Shown: piece by piece, positions 1 to 6,294 of the stretch | Numbering within the stretch: the stretch's first letter is position 1 | Layout: each line of letters starts with the position of its first letter | Program-made: the position numbers and the translations under genes | The notes under the pieces: model-generated | The model's input: the letters and a program-made list of their open reading frames with translations, nothing else | The model's database searches: none | What the model was told of the DNA's origin: nothing | Source: Lachnospiraceae bacterium | Lineage (GTDB): Bacteria > Bacillota > Clostridia > Lachnospirales > Lachnospiraceae | Assembly: GCA_009774585.1 (NCBI GenBank) | Contig: VSOA01000225.1 | Span: 1 to 6,311 of the forward strand | DNA length: 6,311 nt | Direction of reading: 5' to 3'

Positions 1-1
1 G

Positions 2-775
2 AACTATTTCCCGCTGTTTGCATCCATTGCGCTGCTGATGCTCCTAAGTGTCGCCGTTCTCTTCTCAACCATCAAAGAGAAGAAGATTCTGGCGCAAATG
101 GAACCGGAAGAAGTATCTGCGTCCGAAGCGGACTCTTCCTCCAAAGCATCCGGTACTGCACTTGCTCCTGATGTGAAACGAAGTCTTGTGTTCATGCTGC
201 TTTCCATCGCACTGTGGTTTATTGCTTACAACGCAGTCACCACCGCTTTTTCCCGCTATGCGACGCATGTCTGGGGTATGGAGAACGGCGGTTACGCAAA
301 CTGCCTGATGGTGGCGACGGTCGCCGCAATCGTCAGCTATATTCCAACCGGCGCGCTTTCCAGTCATATCGGCCGCAAGAAAACAATCTTAATCGGCGTT
401 GTCCTATTAGCCCTATGCTATCTGTGCGCCGCCTTTTACAATAGTTACCATGCATCGATGAACATCTTCTTCGGCATCATCGGCTTCGCCTGGGCGGCAA
501 TCAATGTCAACTCCTTCCCGATGGTCGTGGAGATTGCCTCTTCCGGCGACGTCGGCAAATACACCGGGTATTACTACACCTTTTCCATGGCCGCACAGGT
601 ATTCACGCCCATCCTGTCGGGTTACCTGCTGGAACATGTCTCGTACCGGACGCTGTTCCCGTATTCCGTGTTTTTCTCCATTCTTGCATTCTTTACAATG
701 CTCTTAGTAAAACACGGCGATTCCAAGCCACAGAAGAAAAACAGTATGTTGGAGAATTTCGACGTGGACGACTAA
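2..775 (+). CDS. MFS transporter, C-terminal part (SLC45-like sugar transporter type)
   Basis: The reading frame is open at the left edge, so only the last 257 residues are present. It is a polytopic inner-membrane protein. The fragment opens with a hydrophobic segment (NYFPLFASIALL...), then an acidic, Ser/Ala-rich linker of about 37 residues that fits the central cytoplasmic loop of MFS carriers, then about six further hydrophobic segments. The loop SSHIGRKK (around nt 355-384) is the degenerate MFS signature between two helices of the C-terminal half. The stretch INVNSFPMVVEIASSGDVGKYTGYYYT (nt about 502-580) and the tail SMLENFDVDD recall SLC45/sucrose-transporter-like MFS proteins of Clostridia; that assignment is from memory of the family, not a search. 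The likely role is proton-coupled uptake of a sugar or glycoside, but the substrate cannot be read from this part. Many internal ATG codons exist; none is the start. It converges on the - strand lipoprotein gene. Confidence 0.9.
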   Translation, partial: NYFPLFASIALLMLLSVAVLFSTIKEKKILAQMEPEEVSASEADSSSKASGTALAPDVKRSLVFMLLSIALWFIAYNAVTTAFSRYATHVWGMENGGYANCLMVATVAAIVSYIPTGALSSHIGRKKTILIGVVLLALCYLCAAFYNSYHASMNIFFGIIGFAWAAINVNSFPMVVEIASSGDVGKYTGYYYTFSMAAQVFTPILSGYLLEHVSYRTLFPYSVFFSILAFFTMLLVKHGDSKPQKKNSMLENFDVDD

Positions 776-789
776 TTCCCTAATATTAT

Positions 790-827
790 AAACAGCAGCA
801 TTTACTTTTCCATAAATGCTGCTGTTT
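790..827. terminator. Hairpin terminator between convergent genes
   Basis: The sequence AAACAGCAGCATTTA (790-804) pairs perfectly with TAAATGCTGCTGTTT (813-827) around an 8-base loop, CTTTTCCA. It begins 15 bases after the transporter stop codon. On the + strand the stem ends in TTT and is followed by a T-rich but interrupted run. On the - strand the stem also ends in TTT and is followed by ATAATATTA. Its place between two convergent genes suggests it ends transcription from both sides. The tails are weaker than in textbook terminators, so its efficiency is uncertain. Confidence 0.8.
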
Positions 828-884
828 CTATGTTCTATGTGTTGTTCCTGCGGCTGCGGACTCATTACCTTTTGACACAGCACT

Positions 885-1631
885 TTACTGCACCCGAATT
901 GACGCCGCGCTCGCCTCATACTCTTCCATATAATCATAATCGCTTGTCTGCGAGTAAGTGATCGCATAAGTTTTGTCCGCGTTGATGATATAGGCAAGTT
1001 GTGTAATCTTGATACGGTCTACCTGATAATTACACTTAATGCGAAAAGCAGGATATCCGCTGACCTTAATACTCTCAAAGTTCTCTATTGTCACTTCTAC
1101 TTCATCCCCATACGCCTGCCGAAGACTCTCCTGCGTCCGTTCTAAAAACGCTTCTTCCGTCAACAACTGCAAAGCGATGTCCCCTTCCATGGCAACATAA
1201 TAAATTGTAGAAGCATCGAGAGGATAGCGTTCCTTCACATACATACCCGGAACTTCTTCCGACTCCGCAAACCCTTCCGGCAAATCAAACGTACATCCTT
1301 TCGTGGCGCGCGCTCTCTCCGCCACCGATGTATCCAGATTGTGCTCCTCAAGCAGTTCTACGGTCAACTCCTTGCGCGTCTCTTCGTCTATTTCCATCTG
1401 CGCTCTGCCCGCGTTCGTCTCGTCCGGCATGACCGCCACATCTTCAAGTGAAGGGGCATCTTTATCAGTTTTTTCCGTTTCCGTCTCCGTCTGTACGGCA
1501 TCGCTTGGCGGCTCCGCACCCATCTGTGTCGTATCATCCTGACCGCATCCTATCAACGCCAAAATCATACACATTGACAGAGCAAGCACCCACAGATGCC
1601 TGAACCTAATATGCTTTATTGTTTTTTTCAA
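885..1631 (-). CDS. Secreted lipoprotein with a possible DcrB/PsbP-like C-terminal domain
   Basis: A 248-residue protein, probably anchored on the outer face of the cytoplasmic membrane. The N-terminus is a lipoprotein signal peptide: positive residues (MKKTIKHIRFRH), a hydrophobic core, and the lipobox LIGC with the lipidated cysteine at residue 29. Residues 30 to about 105 are acidic and rich in Thr, Glu and Asp, with a TETETE run, and look like a flexible linker plus a short charged helix. Residues about 110-248 form a compact domain beginning CTFDLPEGF, with alternating hydrophobic strands and an ending EEYEASAASIRVQ. This resembles the small DcrB/PsbP-like lipoprotein domains of Clostridia, but that is an inference from pattern only. 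The start is TTG: GTGAGG lies 8 bases upstream and no nearby in-frame ATG would keep the signal peptide. The function is not known. The gene stands 158 bp downstream of the DUF1540 gene, with an inverted repeat between them. Confidence 0.85.
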   Translation of the reverse strand: MKKTIKHIRFRHLWVLALSMCMILALIGCGQDDTTQMGAEPPSDAVQTETETEKTDKDAPSLEDVAVMPDETNAGRAQMEIDEETRKELTVELLEEHNLDTSVAERARATKGCTFDLPEGFAESEEVPGMYVKERYPLDASTIYYVAMEGDIALQLLTEEAFLERTQESLRQAYGDEVEVTIENFESIKVSGYPAFRIKCNYQVDRIKITQLAYIINADKTYAITYSQTSDYDYMEEYEASAASIRVQ

Positions 1632-1639
1632 ACTATGTA

Positions 1640-1645
1640 CCTCAC
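1640..1645 (-). promoter_or_regulatory. Ribosome binding site deciding a TTG start
   Basis: GTGAGG on the - strand is followed by the 8-base spacer TACATAGT and then TTG at 1631-1629. This spacing supports TTG as the lipoprotein's start codon and gives a complete lipoprotein signal peptide. Confidence 0.7.
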
Positions 1646-1682
1646 TCTTATACTTTCTTCAGGCAGTAATTCCGCCCGCAAA

Positions 1683-1719
1683 AGTACAGTATGTCCTGAA
1701 TCGAAGAACATACTGTACT
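1683..1719. repeat. 12-bp perfect inverted repeat (operator, weak terminator or dispersed palindrome)
   Basis: AGTACAGTATGT (1683-1694) is repeated inverted as ACATACTGTACT (1708-1719) around a 13-base centre. It lies between the DUF1540 gene and the lipoprotein gene, both on the - strand. Read on the - strand the hairpin is followed by only TTT and then GC-rich sequence, a poor tail for an intrinsic terminator. A TATGAT sequence abuts its right end (1725-1720 on the - strand). If that is a -10 box, the repeat would cover the transcription start of the lipoprotein gene like an operator, but no matching -35 box is visible. The repeat is certain; its role is not. Confidence 0.75.
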
Positions 1720-1789
1720 ATCATAAAGCAAATGCTGCATTCCGAATACAATCACCTGCGTTCTTAACCGCAGCCGGCTCTGCAGAACT

Positions 1790-2107
1790 CTACTGTGCTT
1801 CCTTGAAAGTGGCACACTCAGTCCCGTAACAGTTACATGCGCCGCCGCCTTTGATATCCACATGTTCGGCATGGCATTTATAGTTACTATTATACACACA
1901 TTTAACCGCTTCGCAATCAATACTAATCGTTTTGCACGGATGCTCCAACGAACTGGTATAAGAACCTTCCCTTTTCTGCGCAAAACTTTCACAGCATGTA
2001 TCATTGCAGCAATCCGCATGTGTACCGCCTACCATGATGTCGCCCTTACAGCAACACTTATCCTTGTTGTAAGAACAATTGTCAACTCCACATTTTAATT
2101 CAGCCAT
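1790..2107 (-). CDS. Cysteine-rich protein with two tandem DUF1540-type motifs
   Basis: A 105-residue soluble protein with 16 cysteines and no signal peptide or membrane segment. It contains two 37-residue copies of one motif, residues 6-42 and 65-101. Aligned without gaps they share five cysteines (6/65, 11/70, 19/78, 34/93, 39/98), the YN after the second cysteine, one Gly, one Ala, the Thr before the last cysteine, and the closing Phe. The second copy, C-x4-C-x-YN...C-x-A...I-x-G...C-x4-C-x-TF, matches my recollection of DUF1540, a family of unknown function in Firmicutes. The cysteine spacing suggests metal binding or disulfide links; neither is shown. The start chosen is ATG at 2107, because GGAGG lies 5 bases upstream. 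An in-frame ATG 12 bases earlier overlaps that GGAGG and is unlikely to be used. The 69-bp gap from the glycosyltransferase gene leaves room for its own promoter, but none is clear. Confidence 0.88.
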   Translation of the reverse strand: MAELKCGVDNCSYNKDKCCCKGDIMVGGTHADCCNDTCCESFAQKREGSYTSSLEHPCKTISIDCEAVKCVYNSNYKCHAEHVDIKGGGACNCYGTECATFKEAQ

Positions 2108-2112
2108 AATAA

Positions 2113-2117
2113 CCTCC
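2113..2117 (-). promoter_or_regulatory. Ribosome binding site for the DUF1540 gene
   Basis: GGAGG followed by TTATT and ATG on the - strand. It decides between two in-frame ATG codons 12 bases apart, because the upstream ATG overlaps this site (ATGGAGG). Confidence 0.8.
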
Positions 2118-2176
2118 ATTCCTTCTCAGCCTGCGAACCCGCACACCGACTCTATGATACAAGGTTATTATTTCCT

Positions 2177-3880
2177 TCATCTCGATACTTTATACAAGTT
2201 AAACCAGTATCTTTCCAAAAGATAGCTGCCTGTTTCCTCTATCTTCATACCTTCCGCTGACCATTGTTCCACAATATCATCTCTGCTGTTAAAGCTGCCG
2301 ACAAACCAGACAGTTCTTCCATCCTCGCACCACTCTGCGATTGTCTGTGTTTCCTCCACCGTATCATACGGTCTTATAATCTCCTGAATCAGAGTCTCCG
2401 GCGTCCCGCACCACAGATAACTCGACGTCTCACGATCCAGATAATAGGAAGTGACGGCCTGCACCTGATCAAAATTATAAATGACGATATCTTCCGCTGC
2501 AATGGAAGATAATGCCTCTTTCGTCTGTTCCATCAGCAATATCTTGTATTCTTCCTCGCCCATAAAAGCACGATAATCGCGAAGTCCGATGACGAGAACG
2601 AAGGACGTGATGATAAGTGCGGCCGCCTTTCTATCTACGAACATATGACCAAGACCGACTGCAAAACTCAGCCAGAAGCACCCTAATGCCGGAATCATAT
2701 ATCGATACACAAAAATCGGACGGACAATCATCGATGCCGCAAAACCAAATAGTACAAGTCCTGCAAGAACGCCGACGCCCGCCGCAATGAAAATGATACG
2801 TTCTATATCTGTCCTTTCTGAATACCGATTATATTTCTCACTCTTTTTCCCGTCTTGGCATCTATACTTCTCTGTATTTATCTCATTTCTCTCTTTTTGT
2901 CTCCTCATATGGTAGAGTTTTATCGCCCCATAGACAAATACCGCCGCATATAAGATAAACATAATCACCGCCAGAATGGTACTCAATACCTCATTGGTAA
3001 ACGCCGGCTTCATCAAAAACTTCACACAGCCGCCCAAAGAACGCCATGTTAGCGGAAGAATCCAGTAATTCTCATTAACCGCCGTAATTTGTGCAAACAG
3101 CGTATAGAGCCATGGAGCATAGCCGATGACAGAAACCGCCGCCCACACCAGCCACTCTTTTATTCTCTGCCGGTCTCTGATAATAAATACGATAAGCGCA
3201 TAAAAATATACCATAATGACCGCAACACATGCAAAATATTGTGTGTATGCCGCTGCGAGTCCATAACCTACCAGCGCCGCCGCATGAATCTTCCTCGTAT
3301 GCGCACGGGTATAAGTTGTCAACTTCCGTCCAGCCGCTGACCGCACTGTCGCCAAATCGTCCGCCGTCTGCGCCGCCGGCTCTCCGTTCTGTACCGTAAT
3401 CGTTCCGTAAGCATGTAAAAAAGCAGCCGTCACAAACAGCAGAGCCCAGCTATACATCCTCACTTCCACCGTATAGGCGCTAAGCTGCGGCATTGCAGTG
3501 ACGCAAAACAAAAAAATCCCGCCCGTAAATATACCGAACCTTTTCCGAATAAAACTGACGCTATAAATCAGCAGAATAAAATACGGCAAAACCGACACGA
3601 TCTTCGCAATCACGACCGGATTCGCCTGAACCGATATTAGTTTACATAAATCAATCAATATTTTTACAATACAATAATACAAAGGCGGATGCACATCCCG
3701 TGCCGTAAATGCAATTAAATCACCGTAGGAATGTTCTATCATCCCCACGGTGAACAATTCGTCATACCAGATATCGCTGCTGAAACATAACGTCAGACTT
3801 TTGCCCAGCATTATCACGCTTAATCCGAGCAGGAGATATCCAAGGATATCCCTGCCCGTCAATTTCTTTATTTGATTCAT
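2177..3880 (-). CDS. GT39/PMT-like multi-spanning membrane glycosyltransferase
   Basis: A 567-residue polytopic protein of the dolichyl/undecaprenyl-phosphate-sugar-dependent GT-C class. The first helix (about residues 11-33) is followed by a loop with SSDIWYDELFT, where D40-E41 fits the acidic motif used by this class in the first extracytoplasmic loop. Next come HPPLYY (64-69), EVRMYSWALL (139-148), and further on FVYRYMIPALG (390-400); all three are typical of PMT_2-type glycosyltransferases. About ten hydrophobic segments end near residue 432, and a soluble domain of about 130 residues follows (436-567), probably outside the membrane. Residues 321-358 form a very polar, Lys/Arg/Glu/Asn-rich loop. 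The expected role is transfer of a sugar from a lipid-phosphate donor to a cell-envelope lipid, glycan or protein; donor and acceptor cannot be read from sequence. The AGGAG lies 11 bases before the ATG, a long spacing, so the start is slightly uncertain. thrS ends 51 bp upstream with no terminator visible, so co-transcription is possible. Confidence 0.88.
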   Translation of the reverse strand: MNQIKKLTGRDILGYLLLGLSVIMLGKSLTLCFSSDIWYDELFTVGMIEHSYGDLIAFTARDVHPPLYYCIVKILIDLCKLISVQANPVVIAKIVSVLPYFILLIYSVSFIRKRFGIFTGGIFLFCVTAMPQLSAYTVEVRMYSWALLFVTAAFLHAYGTITVQNGEPAAQTADDLATVRSAAGRKLTTYTRAHTRKIHAAALVGYGLAAAYTQYFACVAVIMVYFYALIVFIIRDRQRIKEWLVWAAVSVIGYAPWLYTLFAQITAVNENYWILPLTWRSLGGCVKFLMKPAFTNEVLSTILAVIMFILYAAVFVYGAIKLYHMRRQKERNEINTEKYRCQDGKKSEKYNRYSERTDIERIIFIAAGVGVLAGLVLFGFAASMIVRPIFVYRYMIPALGCFWLSFAVGLGHMFVDRKAAALIITSFVLVIGLRDYRAFMGEEEYKILLMEQTKEALSSIAAEDIVIYNFDQVQAVTSYYLDRETSSYLWCGTPETLIQEIIRPYDTVEETQTIAEWCEDGRTVWFVGSFNSRDDIVEQWSAEGMKIEETGSYLLERYWFNLYKVSR

Positions 3881-3931
3881 TCTGTAATCTGCTCCTGCTC
3901 CAATTACCGCTGCCTGCCAAACATCTCATCT

Positions 3932-5911
3932 TTACTTCTGCGCCTGCCGCCCGGCTTCTTCCTGTACCGCTTCCTGACGAATCTCCTTCGACCTGATTTC
4001 CTTACAGATCTGGTCAATAAACTCCTGCAGCGGCTTCACCCCTTCGTCGCCAGCATAGCGGCTTCTGACGGAAACCGTCTTGTCTTCCGCCTCCTGCGCG
4101 CCGACCACTAACATGTAAGGCACTTTGGCAAGTCTCGCCTCACGAATCTTAAACCCTATCTTCTCAGAACGATTGTCTACCGTCACATCAATATCGTTCT
4201 GCGCCAGTTCTTTTCTGACCTGCTCCGCATACTCCTCATACTTCTCGGATATCGGGAGCACACGTACCTGCTCGGGGCACAACCATGTCGGAAACTTGCC
4301 CGCATACTTCTCGATGAGCCATGCCAGAGTTCTTTCATAACAGCCTAAAGAAGTTCTGTGAATGATGCAGGGACGCACTCTGTCGCCGTTCTGGTCGATA
4401 AAGTACATATCAAACTGCTCCGCCAAAAGAGCATCCCACTGAATTGTAATCATCGTGTCTTCTTTACCGTATACATTTTTTGCATTGATATCCACCTTCG
4501 GTCCGTAGAACGCCGCTTCACCTACATCCTCCACAAAAGGAAGTTCCAATTCTTCCAGAATATTGCGGATATGTGCTTCCGTTTCGTTCCATACCTCCGG
4601 CTCTCCGATATACTTCTCCGGATTCTCCGGATCCCATTTGGACAAATGCCACGTAATATCGCCAAGCAGCCCTAAAGTTGACATAACATATTTTGCCAGT
4701 GCGATACAACCCTTAAACTCGTCTACCATCTGATCCGGTCTGACAATCAGGTGTCCCTCGGAAATGGTGAACTGACGCACGCGGGTCAGACCGTGCATCT
4801 CGCCGGAATCCTCATTCCTGAATAGTGTAGATGTCTCGCCGTATCGAATCGGCAGATCACGGTAAGAATGCTGCGTATTCTTGTAGCAGTAATACTGGAA
4901 CGGACAAGTCATAGGGCGCAGGGCAAATACTTCCTTATCCTTCTCCTCGTCTCCCAGCACAAACATGCCGTCTTTGTAATGATCCCAGTGTCCGGACATC
5001 TTATACAAATCGCTCTTCGCCATAAGCGGAGTCTTCGTTCTCACATACCCCCACTCTTTGTCCTCCAAATCTTCAATCCAGCGCTGCAATTTCATAACCA
5101 TCTTCGTACCCTTCGGCAAAAGAAGCGGTAATCCCTGTCCGATAACGTCCACCGTAGTGAACAACTCCATCTCGCGTCCTAACTTGTTATGATCACGGCG
5201 CTTGATATCCTCCAAGTGCTCCAGATATGCCTCCAGCTCTTCCTTCTTGGAGAAGGCAGTGCCGTAGATACGCTGCAGCTGCGCCTTATCGGAATCACCG
5301 CGCCAGTATGCCATAGAAGACGAAATCAATTTGTATGCCTTAATGTTCTTCGTGCTCATCAGGTGCGGTCCGGCACACAAATCCACAAATCCGCCCTGAT
5401 CGTAGAAGGAAATCTCCGCGTCTTCCGGAAGGTCGCGAATCAGTTCCACCTTGTAGGGTTCACCTTTTTCCTCCATGAATTTGATTGCCTCGGCTCTCGG
5501 CAGGGTAAACCGCTCAAGCTTGTGCCCCTCTTTGATGATTTTCTTCATCTCTGCTTCAAGCTTATCCAAATCTTCTCTGGAAAAAGGCTCTGCGTCGAAA
5601 TCATAGTAAAATCCGTCCTCGATTGCCGGTCCGATTGTCACTTTGGCATTCGGGAAAAGTCTCTTCATCGCTTCCGCAAGCACGTGGGACGCGGTATGCC
5701 TGATGACTTTAAGTCCTTCCGCATCGTTTGCCGTTAAAATACTCAGACTACAATCACTGTCAATAACCGTCCGCAAATCCTCTACTTTGCCATCCACTTC
5801 TCCTGCACATGCCGCGCGGGCAAGTCCTTCGGAAATATCCATAGCAATGTCATAAATACTCATCGCCTGTGCATATTCTTTCACAGAACCGTCTTTTAAT
5901 GTAATTTTCAT
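3932..5911 (-). CDS. thrS: Threonyl-tRNA synthetase
   Basis: This cytoplasmic class II aminoacyl-tRNA synthetase charges tRNA-Thr with threonine using ATP. The 659 residues fit the full-length bacterial form. Domains in order: TGS (about 1-62); the editing domain, with the HxxxH pair H72/H76 and C179-A-G-P-H183, which removes mischarged serine; the catalytic core (about 245-540); and the anticodon-binding domain (about 545-640). The catalytic zinc ligands are visible as C336 (MTCPF), H387 (SEGH) and H518 (IIHRT), matching E. coli C334, H385 and H511. Class II motif 2 is RNEDSGEMHGLTRVRQF (365-381), and motif 3 is in SLGCYERTLAWLIEKY (521-536). The tail beyond residue 640 is polar and slightly longer than in E. 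coli. The start is ATG at 5911 with GGAGG 5 bases upstream; an in-frame ATG 12 bases earlier overlaps the GGAGG. The 105-bp gap upstream lacks a T-box leader, but an RNA hairpin precedes the ribosome binding site. The gene appears intact. Confidence 0.98.
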   Translation of the reverse strand: MKITLKDGSVKEYAQAMSIYDIAMDISEGLARAACAGEVDGKVEDLRTVIDSDCSLSILTANDAEGLKVIRHTASHVLAEAMKRLFPNAKVTIGPAIEDGFYYDFDAEPFSREDLDKLEAEMKKIIKEGHKLERFTLPRAEAIKFMEEKGEPYKVELIRDLPEDAEISFYDQGGFVDLCAGPHLMSTKNIKAYKLISSSMAYWRGDSDKAQLQRIYGTAFSKKEELEAYLEHLEDIKRRDHNKLGREMELFTTVDVIGQGLPLLLPKGTKMVMKLQRWIEDLEDKEWGYVRTKTPLMAKSDLYKMSGHWDHYKDGMFVLGDEEKDKEVFALRPMTCPFQYYCYKNTQHSYRDLPIRYGETSTLFRNEDSGEMHGLTRVRQFTISEGHLIVRPDQMVDEFKGCIALAKYVMSTLGLLGDITWHLSKWDPENPEKYIGEPEVWNETEAHIRNILEELELPFVEDVGEAAFYGPKVDINAKNVYGKEDTMITIQWDALLAEQFDMYFIDQNGDRVRPCIIHRTSLGCYERTLAWLIEKYAGKFPTWLCPEQVRVLPISEKYEEYAEQVRKELAQNDIDVTVDNRSEKIGFKIREARLAKVPYMLVVGAQEAEDKTVSVRSRYAGDEGVKPLQEFIDQICKEIRSKEIRQEAVQEEAGRQAQK

Positions 5912-5916
5912 GTCTG

Positions 5917-5921
5917 CCTCC
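5917..5921 (-). promoter_or_regulatory. Ribosome binding site for thrS
   Basis: GGAGG, then CAGAC, then ATG at 5911 on the - strand. It supports MKITLKDGSV as the N-terminus rather than the four-residue-longer MEAD version, whose ATG overlaps the site. Confidence 0.85.
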
Positions 5922-5927
5922 ATTTCT

Positions 5928-5955
5928 GAGACTGAAAATGATAAAGTTCAGCCTC
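5928..5955 (-). promoter_or_regulatory. RNA hairpin in the thrS leader, next to the ribosome binding site
   Basis: On the - strand GAGGCTGAA (5955-5947) pairs with TTCAGTCTC (5936-5928) in a 9-bp stem with one G-U pair and a 10-base loop, CTTTATCATT. The 3' arm ends 6 bases before GGAGG of thrS. There is no T-run after it, so it is not an intrinsic terminator. The position would suit control of translation initiation or RNA stability; that role is inferred. The pairing itself is seen directly. Confidence 0.5.
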
Positions 5956-6016
5956 TTCTCCTCATTCATTATTTCTCGATTTACATTTGAATCATTTTAT
6001 TATTGTGTAAGCCATC

Positions 6017-6283
6017 TCAGGCGTTATGGCTGTCACTATTGCCATTTTCACTGCCGTTATGGCAGCCATTGCCGGTATTATTATTCCCGTTGTTACTTCC
6101 AATGCCGATATTGATGCCATGCGTCAAAGGCGCTGTCAGAAGCCCGATACAGATTCCAGCCAAAAGACAAATCGCGCCAATCAGGAAGAAATTCAGTCCG
6201 GTGAGCGTAAGGTCTCCTCTCATAAGTTCTGTCGTTTTCTCTTTTAACTCTGCTGCTCTTTCTTTCAATTCTGTTGTTTTCAT
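6017..6283 (-). CDS. Small single-pass membrane protein with Asn/Gly-rich tail, function unknown
   Basis: An 88-residue protein that I cannot assign to a named family. Residues 1-23 are a charged, probably helical segment built from three near-repeats of seven residues (TTELKER, AAELKEK, TTELMRG). Residues about 29-54 are one hydrophobic transmembrane segment (NFFLIGAICLLAGICIGLLTAP). Residues 56-88 are a low-complexity tail with 11 Asn, many Gly and Ser, one Cys and three His. The positive-inside rule is not decisive because the N-terminal segment carries both Lys/Arg and Glu. The ATG at 6283 has GGAGG 6 bases upstream, which argues that this is a real gene. It lies 105 bp upstream of thrS on the same strand. 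No terminator is evident after it beyond a 6-bp AGCCAT/ATGGCT stem that overlaps its stop codon, so read-through into thrS is possible. Confidence 0.75.
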   Translation of the reverse strand: MKTTELKERAAELKEKTTELMRGDLTLTGLNFFLIGAICLLAGICIGLLTAPLTHGINIGIGSNNGNNNTGNGCHNGSENGNSDSHNA

Positions 6284-6289
6284 TGGGAT

Positions 6290-6294
6290 CCTCC
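6290..6294 (-). promoter_or_regulatory. Ribosome binding site for the small membrane protein gene
   Basis: GGAGG, then ATCCCA, then ATG at 6283 on the - strand. The upstream ATG that overlaps this site is out of frame with the gene and would read a different protein. The good spacing supports the 88-residue frame over that alternative frame. Confidence 0.75.

Noticed and set aside
1303..1542. A serine-rich 79-codon frame on the + strand
   Set aside because: The Ser runs are the antisense reading of the lipoprotein's Glu/Thr-rich linker. It is low-complexity shadow, not a gene.
2131..2142. Small TGCG/CGCA stem in the gap before the DUF1540 gene
   Set aside because: Four base pairs only, no T-run, not a terminator or a recognisable regulatory element.
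2149..2156. CATAGAGT on the - strand before the DUF1540 gene, resembling a sporulation sigma-E -10 box
   Set aside because: No -35 element at a suitable distance was found, so an eight-base partial match is not enough to call a promoter.
3884..3907. GTAAT/ATTAC short inverted repeat enclosing the glycosyltransferase ribosome binding region
   Set aside because: Only 5 AT-rich base pairs around a 14-base loop; easily due to chance and too weak to act as a terminator.
5189..5737. A 182-codon open frame on the + strand inside thrS
   Set aside because: It is fully antisense to conserved synthetase sequence, has no ribosome binding site I trust, and its protein shows no recognisable motif. It is a frame shadow of thrS.
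5850..5969. A 39-codon frame starting before thrS, considered as an attenuator leader peptide
   Set aside because: It reads MNEEKRLNFIIFSLRNGG... with no threonine codons in its first part, overlaps thrS by 62 bases, and is not followed by a terminator hairpin. Nothing supports threonine-dependent attenuation.
5996..6030. AGCCAT/ATGGCT stem at the end of the small membrane protein gene as a terminator
   Set aside because: Six base pairs with a 10-base loop overlapping the stop codon, followed by TACACAATAAT with no T-run; too weak to call.
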